64,000 nucleotides of DNA, taken from assembly GCA_000708835.1 (NCBI GenBank), contig DF237338.1, forward strand, positions 25,164 to 89,163. The letters run 5' to 3'. The notes below the pieces were generated by a model that did no database searches, was not told the origin of the DNA, and saw nothing but the letters and a program-made list of their open reading frames with translations. How positions within the stretch are numbered: position 1 is the stretch's first letter; each line of letters opens with the position of its first letter. The position numbers were made by a program, and so were the translations under genes. Source of the stretch: Klebsormidium nitens (lineage: Eukaryota > Streptophyta > Klebsormidiophyceae > Klebsormidiales > Klebsormidiaceae). Below are positions 53,110 through 61,533 of this stretch, one piece after another.

Positions 53110-53931
53110 ATGGCGCGCATCCTCGCATTCCAAGACATCGACGTCAATCAGATCCACATCTCGCAGCCCAAGAAGAACCGTGCCGGCGGTCTCATGGCCA
53201 CCGTCACCTACGGCAGGACCGGCGGTCCCCTCATCTTCAAGTCGCCTAAGATGCCGTGTCCCTTCGGCATCTCGGAGTACACCGACAAGAACAAGGACGT
53301 GGGAACCAAGTGGACCTTGGGCCTCTCCTTCCGCTACAGGGATACGAACAAGGAGGTGTCGGACTTCTACGACAAGCTCCAGGAGATCAACGAGTGGTTG
53401 GTGGACATGCTCTACAAGGGCTGCCAGGAGTGGTTCCCGCAGCAGGATTACGACAGGAACTTCATCCAGAAGCTCTGCAGGCCGCTCATCACGCCCTCCA
53501 AGAAGGTGGAATACGCGCCCACCCTCAACCTCAGGCTCATGGACCGCGAGGTGACCCACAAGGACGGGACGAAGACCCGGGAGCTGGCGGCGGACGTGTT
53601 CAACACCAACAAGGAGCGCATCGACCCCCGCGACATCGCCAAGGGGGATTCGGTCATCACCCTCATCACCCCCGGCAACGTCTACCTGGCGGGGTTCAAC
53701 GTGGGCATGACCCTGAAGATGCAGCAGGCGGTCCGCTTCCCCTCCACGCACATCAGGGGTTGCGACATCGAGTTCAGCGAAGACTCGGTCGCACCTTCCG
53801 CCCCGACGGCTCCCGGAGCCCCGACCCCCGCGCCGTCGGTCGACGGGGACGACACGATGGACGATGCCTCGAGTCCGGAGGAGTCGCAGTACGAGGAGGG
53901 GGAGCTCGTTCCGGACGAAGCCGCCGCTTAA
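53110..53931 (+). CDS. Conserved giant-virus protein, probable ssDNA-binding type
   Basis: 273 residues from ATG 53110. The signature run IHISQPKKNRAGGL, VTYGRTGGPLIFKSPKMPCP, FGISEYTDK, KWTLGLSFRY, then a helix and YAPTLNLRL and GNVYLAGFNVGMTLKMQQ matches a protein family found in nearly all algal and mimi-like giant viruses, often among the most abundant early proteins; a single-stranded-DNA-binding role is proposed for it. The C-terminal ~50 residues are Pro/Ala then acidic (EEGELVPDE), like acidic tails of ssDNA-binding proteins. Clear TATA box upstream. Intact. Confidence 0.8.
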   Translation: MARILAFQDIDVNQIHISQPKKNRAGGLMATVTYGRTGGPLIFKSPKMPCPFGISEYTDKNKDVGTKWTLGLSFRYRDTNKEVSDFYDKLQEINEWLVDMLYKGCQEWFPQQDYDRNFIQKLCRPLITPSKKVEYAPTLNLRLMDREVTHKDGTKTRELAADVFNTNKERIDPRDIAKGDSVITLITPGNVYLAGFNVGMTLKMQQAVRFPSTHIRGCDIEFSEDSVAPSAPTAPGAPTPAPSVDGDDTMDDASSPEESQYEEGELVPDEAAA

Positions 53932-54170
53932 CGGCCCAGCACAGTGAACTTCTCCTTAGAACCCTTCTTCAGCCTGAGGAACTCGTCCTCCGTCAGCGGC
54001 TTCCCTAGGGTCACGTTGAGGTCTTTAGCCAACTCCTTAGAGTCCGATCGGAAGTAGGCGTCCCACTTAGCGTAGGAGGCATCCAGCGTGGAACTCTTGG
54101 CGGGTGACTGTGTGGCCTTGTTGCCCTTCTCCATACGGACTCCGTACACTGCTCCCACAAAATCTTTCAT
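53928..54170 (-). CDS. Small hypothetical protein
   Basis: 80 residues. Charged, Lys/Asp/Ser-rich, with LNVTLGKPLTEDEFLRLKKG near the end. Ends overlapping the convergent conserved gene by four bases. No family recognised; clean frame and tight packing support it. Confidence 0.5.
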   Translation of the reverse strand: MKDFVGAVYGVRMEKGNKATQSPAKSSTLDASYAKWDAYFRSDSKELAKDLNVTLGKPLTEDEFLRLKKGSKEKFTVLGR

Positions 54171-54223
54171 CTCGACCGCGGCATGCGTTCTATCATCCTC
54201 ATTTTTCCGACGCGAATATCAGC

Positions 54224-54615
54224 ATGGATTCGCATGGCATTCGTACCCTGACGGTTCGCTTCGATGCGGAGAAGCGACTGCTCAGATCAACGTCATCCCT
54301 CGTTACATCGAATCCGACACCGTGGAGAACGTGCTGCATGAGCTCGAGAGATTGGCCCCGATGATCCGGGCCAAGAGGGATGCGGGCGAGGTGTCGCGCG
54401 TCGTGGTCGTCGTGGACGGGACGAACATACAGTCGTACTTCGACCTGGCTACGCCCATCATGGACGCGCTCTTGGAGAGGCGGGAAGAGGAGTCGTCGAT
54501 AGACAGGGTCCTGGTGACGAACGCAGACGTAGAGGCGAAGATACAATTCAAGCTGTTCGCGGCAGCCACGCCGTCCCTACGCGGGGCGTGCGCCAAGATA
54601 ACGTTCGTGGCATGA
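54224..54615 (+). pseudogene. Hypothetical protein with early frameshift
   Basis: From ATG 54224 the first ~18 codons (MDSHGIRTLTVRFDAEKR) run into a different frame from the long following part (INVIPRYIESDTVENVLHEL, VVVVDGTNIQSYFDL, then IDRVLVTNADVEAKIQFKLF) that ends at 54613. Neither frame alone has a good start plus the rest, so a one-base change near 54275-54285 is likely. Alternating strands and helices, Rossmann-like; family not recognised. Confidence 0.5.
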
Positions 54616-54729
54616 TCGGTCACATTCGGTTCACATCCACACATGCTCGCCATCCGTGGCTGCAGTAGCTAGAAACTGCAGCCACGTGACTTCGTGCACG
54701 GACCGTTCGACGATTTTTGGCTCAGGCGC

Positions 54730-54945
54730 TCACTTGCCCACGCACGCGAGCGGCCGCATCCTGTTCTTCTGTGCGTTCGCCCACATCGCTCGCGTCAGTT
54801 CCAGGCCCCGCGCCTCGATGAACATACGGTATTCGGTGGCGTCCTTGATGCCATTCTGCCTCATGATGATGCTGTCGATGCTGCCGGAGGGGAGGAAGCA
54901 GTCCGTGCCGAATGACCTGGGGTCCGCGCTGTTAGGGAGGGCCAT
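54730..54945 (-). CDS. Small hypothetical protein
   Basis: 71 residues from ATG 54945 (MALPNSADPR). Mixed composition; RMFIEARGLELTRAMWANAQ predicts a helix. No family known. A longer open frame upstream is only the shadow of the fibre gene. Confidence 0.45.
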   Translation of the reverse strand: MALPNSADPRSFGTDCFLPSGSIDSIIMRQNGIKDATEYRMFIEARGLELTRAMWANAQKNRMRPLACVGK

Positions 54946-54992
54946 GACGTATGATCCACACGGCAGAAAATAAATCAGCGGAGCCGATGCAC

Positions 54993-56678
54993 TTATGATG
55001 CGGCGAAGTCCGCGATGAACTCCCCGGTCCCGAAGCCGGAGCCGGAGTCGGTGAACTTGATGATGCTGAGATCCGTGGTGGTGTCGTCGATGCTGAACAG
55101 ATACTTGATGGTGCCGTTCGAGGTCGTCGCCCTGGTGATGCTCAGGTCTCCTCCGGAGAACTCCCAGACGGCGTTGTTCCCCGCCGCCGCCGCCTTCCAC
55201 AGGATGCTCAGGCGCTCCGCATCCGTGCCGTAATCGTCGCCGGCCAGCAGGATCCCGCTGCCGTTCACGAGCGTGTCGTCGTTGGTCCCCACTCCCAGAG
55301 TGATGCGCTTGTCCTCCACGTTGAGCTCGGACGTGTTGACGTGGCTCAGGGTGCCCGTCACGAGCAGGTCGCCCTCGATGACGACAGAGGCCCCCGCTCC
55401 GGGCGTGATGGTGAAGTTGGTGTTGGAGGCGCTCGAGAAGTGCCCGTCGGTGGTGAGCACGGGCTTGGTGAAGATGATCTTGTCGGCCGGGGACAGGGTC
55501 AGGTCGGCGGAGTCCGTGGTGAATGTGAGGCCGGAGCCAGCCGAGCTCTCGATCTGGCCGTCCGACGTCACGAACTTGGCGTTCGTGGTGAGGCTCTGCC
55601 CGCTGGCGGGGTTCAGCGCGAGGGCCGCCGAGCCGGTGGTGAGCGTCAGGCCGGCGGAGCCCTCCAAGGAGCCGTTCGAGGTGACGATGGGGGCGTTGGT
55701 GGTGACGTTCTGTCCGGAGGCCGGCTCCAAGGCGAGGGCTCCCGTGCCGGTCGTGAGCGTGAGAGCCGAAGAGCCCTGGATGGTGCCCTGGCTGGTGACG
55801 AACTGCGCGTTGGCGGACACGACGCCACCCGCCGCGGGTTCCAGCTGGATGTCGCCGGAGGTGCTGGTGCCCAAGACCAGGTCCACGGAGTCTCCCGTGA
55901 TGTGCCCGTCGGAGGTGATGATGGGCGCGTTGACGTTCAAAGTGGTGGCCGGCTGGAGGTTGATGGGACCGGAAGAGGTCGAGAACGTGAGGCCGCCGTC
56001 GCCGCCGCCGGTGGACAGGCCTCCCGTCGCGAAGTACACGTCGGACAGGAAGTTGATCTTCTTCCCGGATCCCGCCGTCACGTTCACGTCTCCCGAGGTG
56101 GAGGAGAGGGCCAGGTCCGCCGTCGGGGCGGTCACGACTCCCGTGCCCAGGTCCAGGTCGGAGTCGATGATGACCTTGCCGGTCAAGCCGGGGCTCAGCT
56201 GGATGTTCTGGTTGTCATCCGAGCGGATCCGGGTCGTCACGCCGACGCTCGTCAGCACGGTCGTCGCGTGGGAGGAGACGATGCTCGAGTCGGTCGCGAA
56301 GCTCTTCGAGGCCGTGTTCAGGGTGAAGCCGCCCGGGTCGGTGGACAGGGTCAGGGCGGAAGCCGACTTGAGACCACCCGTCGCCGGGTTGACGTAGACG
56401 TCGCCCGACGCGCTGCTGAGGGTGAGGTTGGGGGCGTCGGTGGTGGTCCCCAGGAGGCCGGACTTGGTGAAGGTCGTGCCGTCGAGGTAGATGTTGTCTT
56501 TCGCCCCGTTGGTGCCCGCGGCGTTGGACTTGATGGTGATCCCCGCGTTCGACCGGACGAACAGATCCGCCGCTACCCAGTTGTTCGAGCCGTCCTTGGC
56601 GGTTCCGGCATAGATGTCGTTGACGGTAGCCCGCTTGAAGATGACGGATCCGCACTGTCCGGAGTTGGGCGGTGCCAT
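54993..56678 (-). CDS. Repetitive beta-solenoid fibre-like protein
   Basis: 561 residues, Ser/Thr/Gly/Ala-rich and almost free of Cys and His. Units of about 43 residues recur from about 70 to 400 with the pattern GLTLTTGSAALALNPASGQ, TTNA.(I/F)VTS.G, typical of a beta-helix shaft. Near 430-460, VIEGDLLVTGTLSHVNTSEL and KRITLG match the short head-proximal element of phage and giant-virus tail or surface fibres. A beta-rich C-terminal domain follows. Likely a trimeric virion fibre for attachment; role inferred from architecture. No signal peptide. DNA-level repeats make this locus prone to length change. Confidence 0.75.
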   Translation of the reverse strand: MAPPNSGQCGSVIFKRATVNDIYAGTAKDGSNNWVAADLFVRSNAGITIKSNAAGTNGAKDNIYLDGTTFTKSGLLGTTTDAPNLTLSSASGDVYVNPATGGLKSASALTLSTDPGGFTLNTASKSFATDSSIVSSHATTVLTSVGVTTRIRSDDNQNIQLSPGLTGKVIIDSDLDLGTGVVTAPTADLALSSTSGDVNVTAGSGKKINFLSDVYFATGGLSTGGGDGGLTFSTSSGPINLQPATTLNVNAPIITSDGHITGDSVDLVLGTSTSGDIQLEPAAGGVVSANAQFVTSQGTIQGSSALTLTTGTGALALEPASGQNVTTNAPIVTSNGSLEGSAGLTLTTGSAALALNPASGQSLTTNAKFVTSDGQIESSAGSGLTFTTDSADLTLSPADKIIFTKPVLTTDGHFSSASNTNFTITPGAGASVVIEGDLLVTGTLSHVNTSELNVEDKRITLGVGTNDDTLVNGSGILLAGDDYGTDAERLSILWKAAAAGNNAVWEFSGGDLSITRATTSNGTIKYLFSIDDTTTDLSIIKFTDSGSGFGTGEFIADFAAS

Positions 56679-56786
56679 GGGTAAGGATGTACCATACGCT
56701 CACAAAATAAATCGGGGCTGGGTGCGTGAGGGCCGGGGACGCGTCTCGGAGGCCCCCCTTAAAATCGGCCGGGTAGTCAACCGAAG

Positions 56787-57647
56787 ATGACCGCATCATC
56801 GGAGCCCAAGGCAGAGACCCAGCAGAGAGTCAAGGCGCCCAAGGGAAAAAAGAGCAAGCAGGCCAAGGGGACGCCGCCGTCCGAGACGTTCCTGGAGGCC
56901 GCCCTAGACGGCCAGTACGAGCTCCTCCTAGAGGGCGAGGAGCCGGGCACGGCCGGGGAGCTGGTCGCCTCGATCGAGGATGCAGCGGAACCGCCCTCCC
57001 TGGTGGAGCCCGCGGAATCTCCCTCCCTGGTGGAGCCCGGGCTGGCCGGCAAGACGGTGGCGATATGCGGGCCGGGCGTGTCCATCAAGGACCTCTTCTC
57101 CGAGGCCGCCAGGGAAGGCGGCTCCCGCGCGCTGGCGGACGAGACGTGGTGCCTCGACTCCCTGGGGGCCTTGCTCAACAACGACAGGACCTTTCACATG
57201 AGTCCCGTGACTAAGCTGGGAGAAGGGGAGAACGGGTGGATCTCGACGTGCAAGATCGTCTACTCCAGCGGGCGGGACGACCGCTTCCCTAACGTGATCG
57301 CCTACCCCATCGAGAAGGTGATGGAGTTCCTCAACGTCGCCTACTTCAACAGCTCCGCGGCGTACGCGATAGCCTTCGCGATCGCGGAACGCGTGGGGCG
57401 CATCAAGGTCTACGGCCTCGATCCCCCCACGGCCAAGGAGAGGGCGAACATCGAGTTCCTCCTCTGCAAGGCGATCCACTACAACACCGCCGTAGAGATC
57501 AGTGGGAGCTCGACGCTACTCGACAACGACGTGCCCCACGACAAGAAGGTGTACGGGTTCTGCGAGCTCGAGGACCCGTACGTGCTCACGATGCTGAACG
57601 GCAAGATGCTCCTCAGACGGCGCTCCGAGGTCTCCGTCCGGAAGTAG
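56787..57647 (+). CDS. Rossmann-like protein with basic, repetitive N-terminus
   Basis: 286 residues. Residues 1-85 are low complexity, Lys-rich then with two PPSLVEP-type repeats. Then KTVAICGPGVSIKDL (strand-Gly-loop start), a long variable section, YPIEKVMEFLNVAYFNSSAA and IAERVGRIKVYGLDPP: this combination resembles phage/viral proteins related to the DUF115/MptE-like Rossmann domain. The reaction is unknown. TTAAAA is 25 bases before the ATG. Followed closely by the helicase gene. Confidence 0.5.
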   Translation: MTASSEPKAETQQRVKAPKGKKSKQAKGTPPSETFLEAALDGQYELLLEGEEPGTAGELVASIEDAAEPPSLVEPAESPSLVEPGLAGKTVAICGPGVSIKDLFSEAAREGGSRALADETWCLDSLGALLNNDRTFHMSPVTKLGEGENGWISTCKIVYSSGRDDRFPNVIAYPIEKVMEFLNVAYFNSSAAYAIAFAIAERVGRIKVYGLDPPTAKERANIEFLLCKAIHYNTAVEISGSSTLLDNDVPHDKKVYGFCELEDPYVLTMLNGKMLLRRRSEVSVRK

Positions 57648-57697
57648 GCATAAGGAAGGGGGTGAGGTGGGACGTGGGGCTGATATCGAAAGCGGGG

Positions 57698-59735
57698 ATG
57701 GACGAGTCGGACGAGGTGGAGCGTCTCTTGGATCGACACCCCATGTCGTCGCGCAAGGCGGTGGACCAGATCGTGACCGCCTCGCGACTGATGGCGCACG
57801 GCTCGTTCTCGGAAGGCTCCGTCAACCGACGGGCCACGATCAGCTGTCGCGCGATCCACCCCGTCATGAAGGACGGCACCGTGCTGAAGGGGTATCAGGT
57901 GGAGGCCGTCTCGGCGATGAGGAGCATGGAGAGGAACACGCACACCCCGACGCGTCTCGCTTCCGGAGAGACGCTGTACCACAACATCGGGATCCTGGCC
58001 GAACCCCCGGGGAGCGGCTCCATGCTGACGGTCATCGCGCACCTGATGAGCTCCAAGGACCGGCCCCCCAGCCCCGAGAACACCTACTACGCCTGGCTGG
58101 AAGACGAGAAGGCGAACACAGAGAGGAGGTCCTTGGCCTTCGGAGACTACTGCTACGGCATGGTAGTGCCTCCCGTAGAGAAGAATGCGGCCCCGGACTT
58201 CTGTGGAGTGACGGTGATAGTCTGCTCGGGAGTCGGCACGAACCAATGGGCCCGCAAGATGGGGGAGACGGCGCCCTCTCTCCGTCCCCTGCTCGTGTCC
58301 CGGCTCAGGGATCTGACGAAGCTGGCGCACCGGGGGCTGAGGAGCCTGGACTCCAGAGAGGGGTGGGTGATCATCGTCTCCGCGTCGTTGTACGGAGCCT
58401 TCTACGACCACTTCGGCGGGGTCCGCTTCTCGAGACTGGTCATCGACGACGCGGGCACGGTGACGGGCAAGCACTTGCCGCGGCTGAGGGCGTGTTTCAC
58501 GTGGCTGGTGGAGAGCACAGTCGAGCAGTACGTCATGCCGAGCGCCCTCGCTCCCGACCAGAGGGCCGACCCCAAATCATACGCCCGCGTCTGCTCGGTC
58601 CTCCAGAACGCCGGCCTGGAAGACCTGTCGCGGGTGTTGGTCAGGCACCCGATGGCGACCGTCGTCGGGGAGTGCGAGATCGAGTTCCCCCTGCACATCC
58701 ACTACGAGTGCTCGCTGACCGTCCACGGCCCGCAACGGCGTCACGGCCGGTCATGGGACGTCTACGCGGAACTCCGCCCCCTGGAGTTCACCCCCCCAAG
58801 CGAGCACGAGCACACTATTCGGCTCATGCAGATCGGCGCCCGGCCATATCCGGATGCCGCCTCCATAGGGCTCACGAAGGACGCCCAGGCGCGGGTAGCC
58901 GGATGGAGGGAGGACACCTGCTCCGTGTGCTGGGGGGACCTGGCGAAAGAGGCGTGCGTCACGCCGTGCTGCTCCCAGCTGCTGTGCGTCGAGTGCACCG
59001 CCAGGATCCTGACGTCCGCGACCCCGAGCTGCCCCATCTGCAGGGCCGACATGATGAACCCCGGGATGAAGATGGTGACGGACCGCTCCGTCTCGATCCC
59101 CCGGAACCTCACCCTGGACCGTTCGGAGTACTGGAACACGCCCATCAGGAGCACCCTCTCCGCCGTGCTGAACGCCATGGCCGCCGGGTCCAGGTTGGTC
59201 CTGTGGTCCTACGCGCACTCGTACCACCTGAACATACGCCACCTCGGAGACTTCGTGGAGAGGCACGGATTCTCGTCCTGCAAGCCCCTCAACGGCAGCA
59301 AGTACCAGATCGGCAACACGCTGCGCCAGTTCAACCAGGACCGAGACGCCATCGATGCGGTCCAGAAGAAGGCCATCTTCCTGACGGCAGCGTGGGAGGG
59401 GCGCGGCTGCCACCTGCCGGCGGCCACGGACGTCATCTTCCTTTCCGAGGTCTCCACCTCCGTCTACCAGCACGTCATGGCCCGCGTGCTGAACGTGGCC
59501 AGCCCGCGCATCCTCCGGCGGGCGGGCGTCCTGAGGGTGCACATGCTGCACTGCAGGGGGCGCACCTACCCGGAGCTGTACCTGGCCCGCGACGGCCTGG
59601 GCATGGGCGCAGGACCCGGAGCGCTACGCCGCCGTCATGCAGGACTGCAAGGAGAGAGCCGCCGCTGCGTTCGCGGGGAGGCGACGCCACTATCTCTGGC
59701 TCGAAGATATGGAAGATGACCAACAGTGGGCGTAG
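57698..59735 (+). pseudogene. SNF2-like helicase with inserted RING, degenerate Walker A, 3' frameshift
   Basis: From ATG 57698. SNF2-type motifs: I reads AEPPGSGSML (the GKT lysine is replaced), II reads LVIDDAG (DEAH lost), VI near QHVMARVLN. A RING finger (CSVCWGDLAKEACVTPC, LCVEC, CPICRAD) sits between the lobes as in RAD5/poxvirus-like helicases. The frame to 59719 ends with low-quality sequence; after about 59603 the neighbouring frame encodes DPERYAAVMQDCKERAAA and ends TAG 59733-59735, so one base was lost or gained. ATPase activity is doubtful; the RING could still be a ubiquitin ligase. Confidence 0.75.
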
Positions 59736-60225
59736 GCTGAACTTCAAGACGAGCGAGTCCGGTAGGAAGACGATGGTCCGGAGTGCGTCAGACGTGAACG
59801 AACGGGAGACGGCGTGTACCCCGTTCTGCGAGGTAGTAGACGTGAAGCGAGACGATCATAAGTGCTACGTGACTCTGCGGGTCGATCGCGACGCTTCCTT
59901 TCACACGTATCTCGCTTCGATCGGGAATCAGATCCGATCGTTCCTCGGCGCCGATCCGCCCATCCGCATGCCTTACGACCCGACCCTCGGTCTCCTCCGC
60001 GTGAAGTTCCCCGTCAGGGGAGGCCGCCTGGCCGTCAGGGCGTGGGACGCGGCCTCGTTGCAAGAGGTCCCGACGTCTTCACTCGCCCCGGGCCAACGAG
60101 CGGCCCTCAGCATGACCCTTCACGACCTATGGATGGACGCGGACGTCGTGACCCCGACGTGGGTCGCCGATACCGTCCTCGTGCGCGTGCCCGATACGAA
60201 CGTACCGGCAGACCATACGCCGTAG
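59716..60225 (+). CDS. Hypothetical protein
   Basis: 169 residues from ATG 59716, overlapping the helicase end by 20 bases. CEVVDVKRDDHKCYVTLRVD and FHTYLASIGNQIRSFLG alternate strands and helices; PVRGGRLAVRAWDAASLQ follows. No family recognised. Normal composition and the overlap support it. ATTATATACC between it and the next gene is a likely promoter for the F-box-like gene. Confidence 0.6.
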   Translation: MTNSGRRLNFKTSESGRKTMVRSASDVNERETACTPFCEVVDVKRDDHKCYVTLRVDRDASFHTYLASIGNQIRSFLGADPPIRMPYDPTLGLLRVKFPVRGGRLAVRAWDAASLQEVPTSSLAPGQRAALSMTLHDLWMDADVVTPTWVADTVLVRVPDTNVPADHTP

Positions 60226-60232
60226 GGTCCCG

Positions 60233-60245
60233 CCATTATATACCA
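60233..60245 (+). promoter_or_regulatory. TATA-like promoter
   Basis: CATTATATACCAC in GC-rich surroundings, about 50 bases before the ATG at 60293. By position and contrast a good TATA candidate. Confidence 0.45.
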
Positions 60246-60292
60246 CACCCCACGATGTCGGACCTGCTCAGTATCAGAAACCGCGAACGGAG

Positions 60293-61495
60293 ATGGACCC
60301 ACTCGAGCTACCGGGTGTGGACCTGTGCAAGAGCATCGTCGAACGGTGCCGCTTCGAAGACGCGGTGAAGACGCTACGGCTGTCCAAGCAATGGAAGGGG
60401 CTCGTCGGCGACGACATCCGAAAGATCATGCCGGGCCACGCCCTAGACTCCGAAGCGGCGCTGGACTCGCTCGTCGCGTTCGTGTGCCGCTCCGGAGAAG
60501 GGGTCACGCGCCTGCGGGTCAACGGCAGCCGCCTGGAGACCGCCGCCGTCTCGAACGCCATCCGCACGATGGAGGGCAGCCTGGGCGGCCTGAAGCGGCT
60601 CACGCTTCAGTTCGGCGCCTGCTCGTACTCGACGTTGTACGCAATCTCCCGATCCCTCACGGCGGCACCGGACCTGGAATTCCTCGTGCTCAGCTGCACC
60701 ACCTTCGATATCACCGCGTGCGAGGCGCCCCCGGTCCCCGCCGACGAGCTCACCGCGGTCCGCCGGCTGAACTTCACGCTCCCGAACGAAGGTCCCCCCT
60801 GCGTCGTCGACTGCCTCGCGGCCTTCCCCTCCGTGGAGCGCTGCACCGTCTCCCTCTCTGACGTGGCGAGCGTCGCCCTCAGGTCCCGGAGCCTGCGGAA
60901 GGCTTGCGTTTCGAGCGAGCACGCACGGGACGGGTCCGTGCCGATGGTCTTCCTGAACGCACCGCGGCTCGCCGACCTCGACGTCCTCGTGGAGGGGGCC
61001 GTGATGTACGTCGAGAGCGACGGATCTCTGGACACGCTGCGGCTGTGGTCGGACGCGAAGGTGTGGGGAAGGGAGTTGTCCGTGGCGAATCTCGTCATCG
61101 AGTCGAGCGCCCGGCTCGCCGACATGTACCTGCGCCACCTGCACGTCAAAGAAGCGCTCGTCAAGGGGCAGGCGTCGCCCATCGCCTGGGACGCCATCCT
61201 GTTCGAACTGGCGGGGCCGACCACGAGATTGGTCCTCGGCGAGCCGTTCTTCACGAGCAGAGCGGCCTTCTTCGACTCCTGCCGCATCCTGCAAGACGAG
61301 GCGTTCGTCTTCGAACGAGTCACGGCCCACATCGGCGGCCTCCCGGAGTCGGACACACTCGGCGCCCTGACCGCCATCCACCTCCGGTGCCCCACGGTCG
61401 TCATCTGCCATCGTTGCCCCGTAGAAGACCACCTGATAGTCACCCAGGACGATAGGGACAGCTTCTTCGTCACGTGTCCTAGGTGTCGGACCTGA
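60293..61495 (+). CDS. F-box-like, leucine-rich protein
   Basis: 400 residues. The N-terminus LELPGVDLCKSIVERCRFED then VKTLRLSKQWKGLV has F-box spacing (LP..., helix, then L-x-x-S-x-x-W). Repeated units follow with Leu/Val at fixed places (LKRLTLQFGACS, LEFLVLSCTTFD, VRRLNFTLPNEG, LADLDVLVEGAV, LDTLRLWSD), as in irregular LRR solenoids. Four Cys at the end (CHRC, CPRC) could bind zinc. Viral F-box proteins recruit host SCF ligases to degrade host targets. Only 10 kb from the D14/KAI2-like gene. Intact. Confidence 0.6.
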   Translation: MDPLELPGVDLCKSIVERCRFEDAVKTLRLSKQWKGLVGDDIRKIMPGHALDSEAALDSLVAFVCRSGEGVTRLRVNGSRLETAAVSNAIRTMEGSLGGLKRLTLQFGACSYSTLYAISRSLTAAPDLEFLVLSCTTFDITACEAPPVPADELTAVRRLNFTLPNEGPPCVVDCLAAFPSVERCTVSLSDVASVALRSRSLRKACVSSEHARDGSVPMVFLNAPRLADLDVLVEGAVMYVESDGSLDTLRLWSDAKVWGRELSVANLVIESSARLADMYLRHLHVKEALVKGQASPIAWDAILFELAGPTTRLVLGEPFFTSRAAFFDSCRILQDEAFVFERVTAHIGGLPESDTLGALTAIHLRCPTVVICHRCPVEDHLIVTQDDRDSFFVTCPRCRT

Positions 61496-61533
61496 ACGAT
61501 TTATGTACGCGTAACTCATGAGCACCAGGACAC

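Noticed and set aside
55341-56684. 447-residue plus-strand frame opposite the fibre gene
   Set aside because: Composition is extreme and it mirrors the repeats of the fibre gene.
57667-59700. Long second frame across the helicase gene
   Set aside because: Only its last part (from 59716) looks coding and is annotated separately; the rest is a shadow.
60293-61495. Viral MAX2/D3 orthologue
   Set aside because: F-box-like and LRR-like only; too short and no specific MAX2 signature visible.
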